This document shows positions 5,273 through 5,528 of a stretch of 5,528 bases of DNA, piece by piece. This stretch comes from a bacterium HR25 (GTDB lineage Bacteria > Chloroflexota > Dehalococcoidia > SM23-28-2 > HRbin24): the NCBI GenBank assembly GCA_002898615.1, contig BEIB01000048.1:1-5528 (forward strand), written 5' to 3'. Each line of letters begins with the position of its first letter. The stretch's first letter is position 1. Made by a program: the position numbers and the translations under genes. The notes under the pieces were generated by a model that was not told the origin of the DNA, ran no database searches, and was given only the letters and a program-made list of their open reading frames with translations.

Positions 5273-5528
5273 AGGAGATGACCTGCCCCGTGGCGTCCAG
5301 CTCCAGGGTGGCGGAGCCCAGATGGTGGCCTAGCTGGTAACGGACGAGCTGCGCCGGCGACGGATCGCTGCCCTGGGTGCGGGTCTCTATCAGGGCCACA
5401 CACCGCTTATCGTCCATGATGTGGAGGGCCTGGCGCTCCAGCATCACGGTGGCGCCGTGGCCCCGTATTCGCGGTAGACCTCGAGGACGCCCAGGTAGAG
5501 ATGCTCCCTCAGGCGCGTGGGCGTCTGG

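Larger units (their letters stand above)
4038..5528 (-). pseudogene. Decayed Tc-toxin gene: RHS core (TcC-like) joined to TcA C-terminal TcB-binding domain
   Basis: Read on the - strand, recognisable protein runs from the window edge to a natural stop (TAG, 4038-4040) but changes frame repeatedly. In order: RHS-type EHLYLGVLEVYREYG (frame starting 5527); LERQALHIMDDKR to QVISYE (stop at 5265-5267); EEYYPYGGTS to KERDEETGLYYY; GARYYAPWLGRWTS; then TcA-type YEVQESELLKVDPLALVQL to EWQLELPAD; FDYNTISDVILHIRYTARE to TPYGPLRL; and finally FETTAMSDVWLLVTWAE. Tc toxins are large secreted ABC complexes: TcA forms the pore, while TcB and TcC form an RHS cocoon carrying a toxic C-terminus. TcA and TcC are normally separate proteins. 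Shifts lie near 5457, 5265-5272, 5139-5152, 5016-5070, 4559-4581 and 4092-4096. No single frame can make a working protein. The upstream part lies outside the window, so its N-terminal domains are unknown. The family assignment rests on remembered motifs, not on a search. Confidence 0.87.
5071..5528 (-). other. RHS-repeat-associated core domain remnant (TcB/TcC type)
   Basis: Stitched over three frames, this segment matches the last RHS repeats and the start of the associated core. Hallmarks are ETRTQG, RYQLGHHLGSA, LELDATGQVISYEEYYPYG, YAGKERDEETGLYYYGARYYAPWLGRW and PAGLADG. In RHS proteins this core closes the cocoon-like shell and self-cleaves at aspartates in DPxG-type motifs before the variable toxin. 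Here the first such motif reads HPAG (His codon at 5092-5094). The usual NLYxYxxNxP...DPxG continuation is absent because TcA sequence follows. Confidence 0.88.

Noticed and set aside
4038..5528. Programmed frameshifting that would keep the toxin gene functional
   Set aside because: At least five frame changes are needed, two are exact duplications with no slippery site, and the RHS catalytic region is lost, so decay is the simpler reading.

Overview
The window is a GC-rich bacterial segment. It holds four intact, tightly packed genes on the + strand (1-3938) facing a decayed toxin-complex gene on the - strand (4038-5528). The base composition, the ATGA-coupled genes and the style of the proteins would fit a high-GC heterotrophic bacterium such as a Chloroflexota or actinobacterial lineage. 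This is an inference from general appearance; there is no rRNA or marker gene to place the organism.

Region 1 (1-3938) is an operon for a molybdenum hydroxylase of the xanthine dehydrogenase / CoxLMS family, with one extra gene. In order it encodes the molybdopterin-binding large subunit (5' end outside the window), an enoyl-CoA hydratase/isomerase (crotonase) family protein, the FAD-binding medium subunit and the [2Fe-2S] small subunit. Each junction is a 4-base ATGA overlap, so the genes are probably translated in a coupled way. The three hydroxylase subunits form one electron path: substrate is oxidised at the Mo cofactor, then electrons pass through two 2Fe-2S clusters to FAD and an outside acceptor. 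The large subunit lacks the Cys-containing loop of true CO dehydrogenase, so CO is not its likely substrate. The embedded crotonase suggests a pathway working on a CoA thioester or feeding into one. The substrate cannot be read from the sequence.

Region 2 (3939-4037) is a short gap between convergent genes. It holds one imperfect hairpin that may act as a terminator, although it has no T-tract.

Region 3 (4038-5528, - strand) is a pseudogene that continues past the window edge. Read from 5528 downwards it first encodes the end of an RHS-repeat core like that of Tc-toxin TcB/TcC (TccC) proteins. Within about 60 bases it then switches to the C-terminal TcB-binding domain of a Tc-toxin TcA protein, which runs to its natural end at 4038. 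At least five frame changes plus the RHS/TcA junction break the frame. Two are exact short tandem duplications (4 bp and 7 bp), and one is a 16-bp insertion that repeats a 7-bp motif. The operon next door has no frameshift in 3.9 kb, so poor sequence quality is an unlikely explanation. The main discovery here is this fossil: a fused TcC-like/TcA-like toxin gene whose inactivating lesions can be read base by base.
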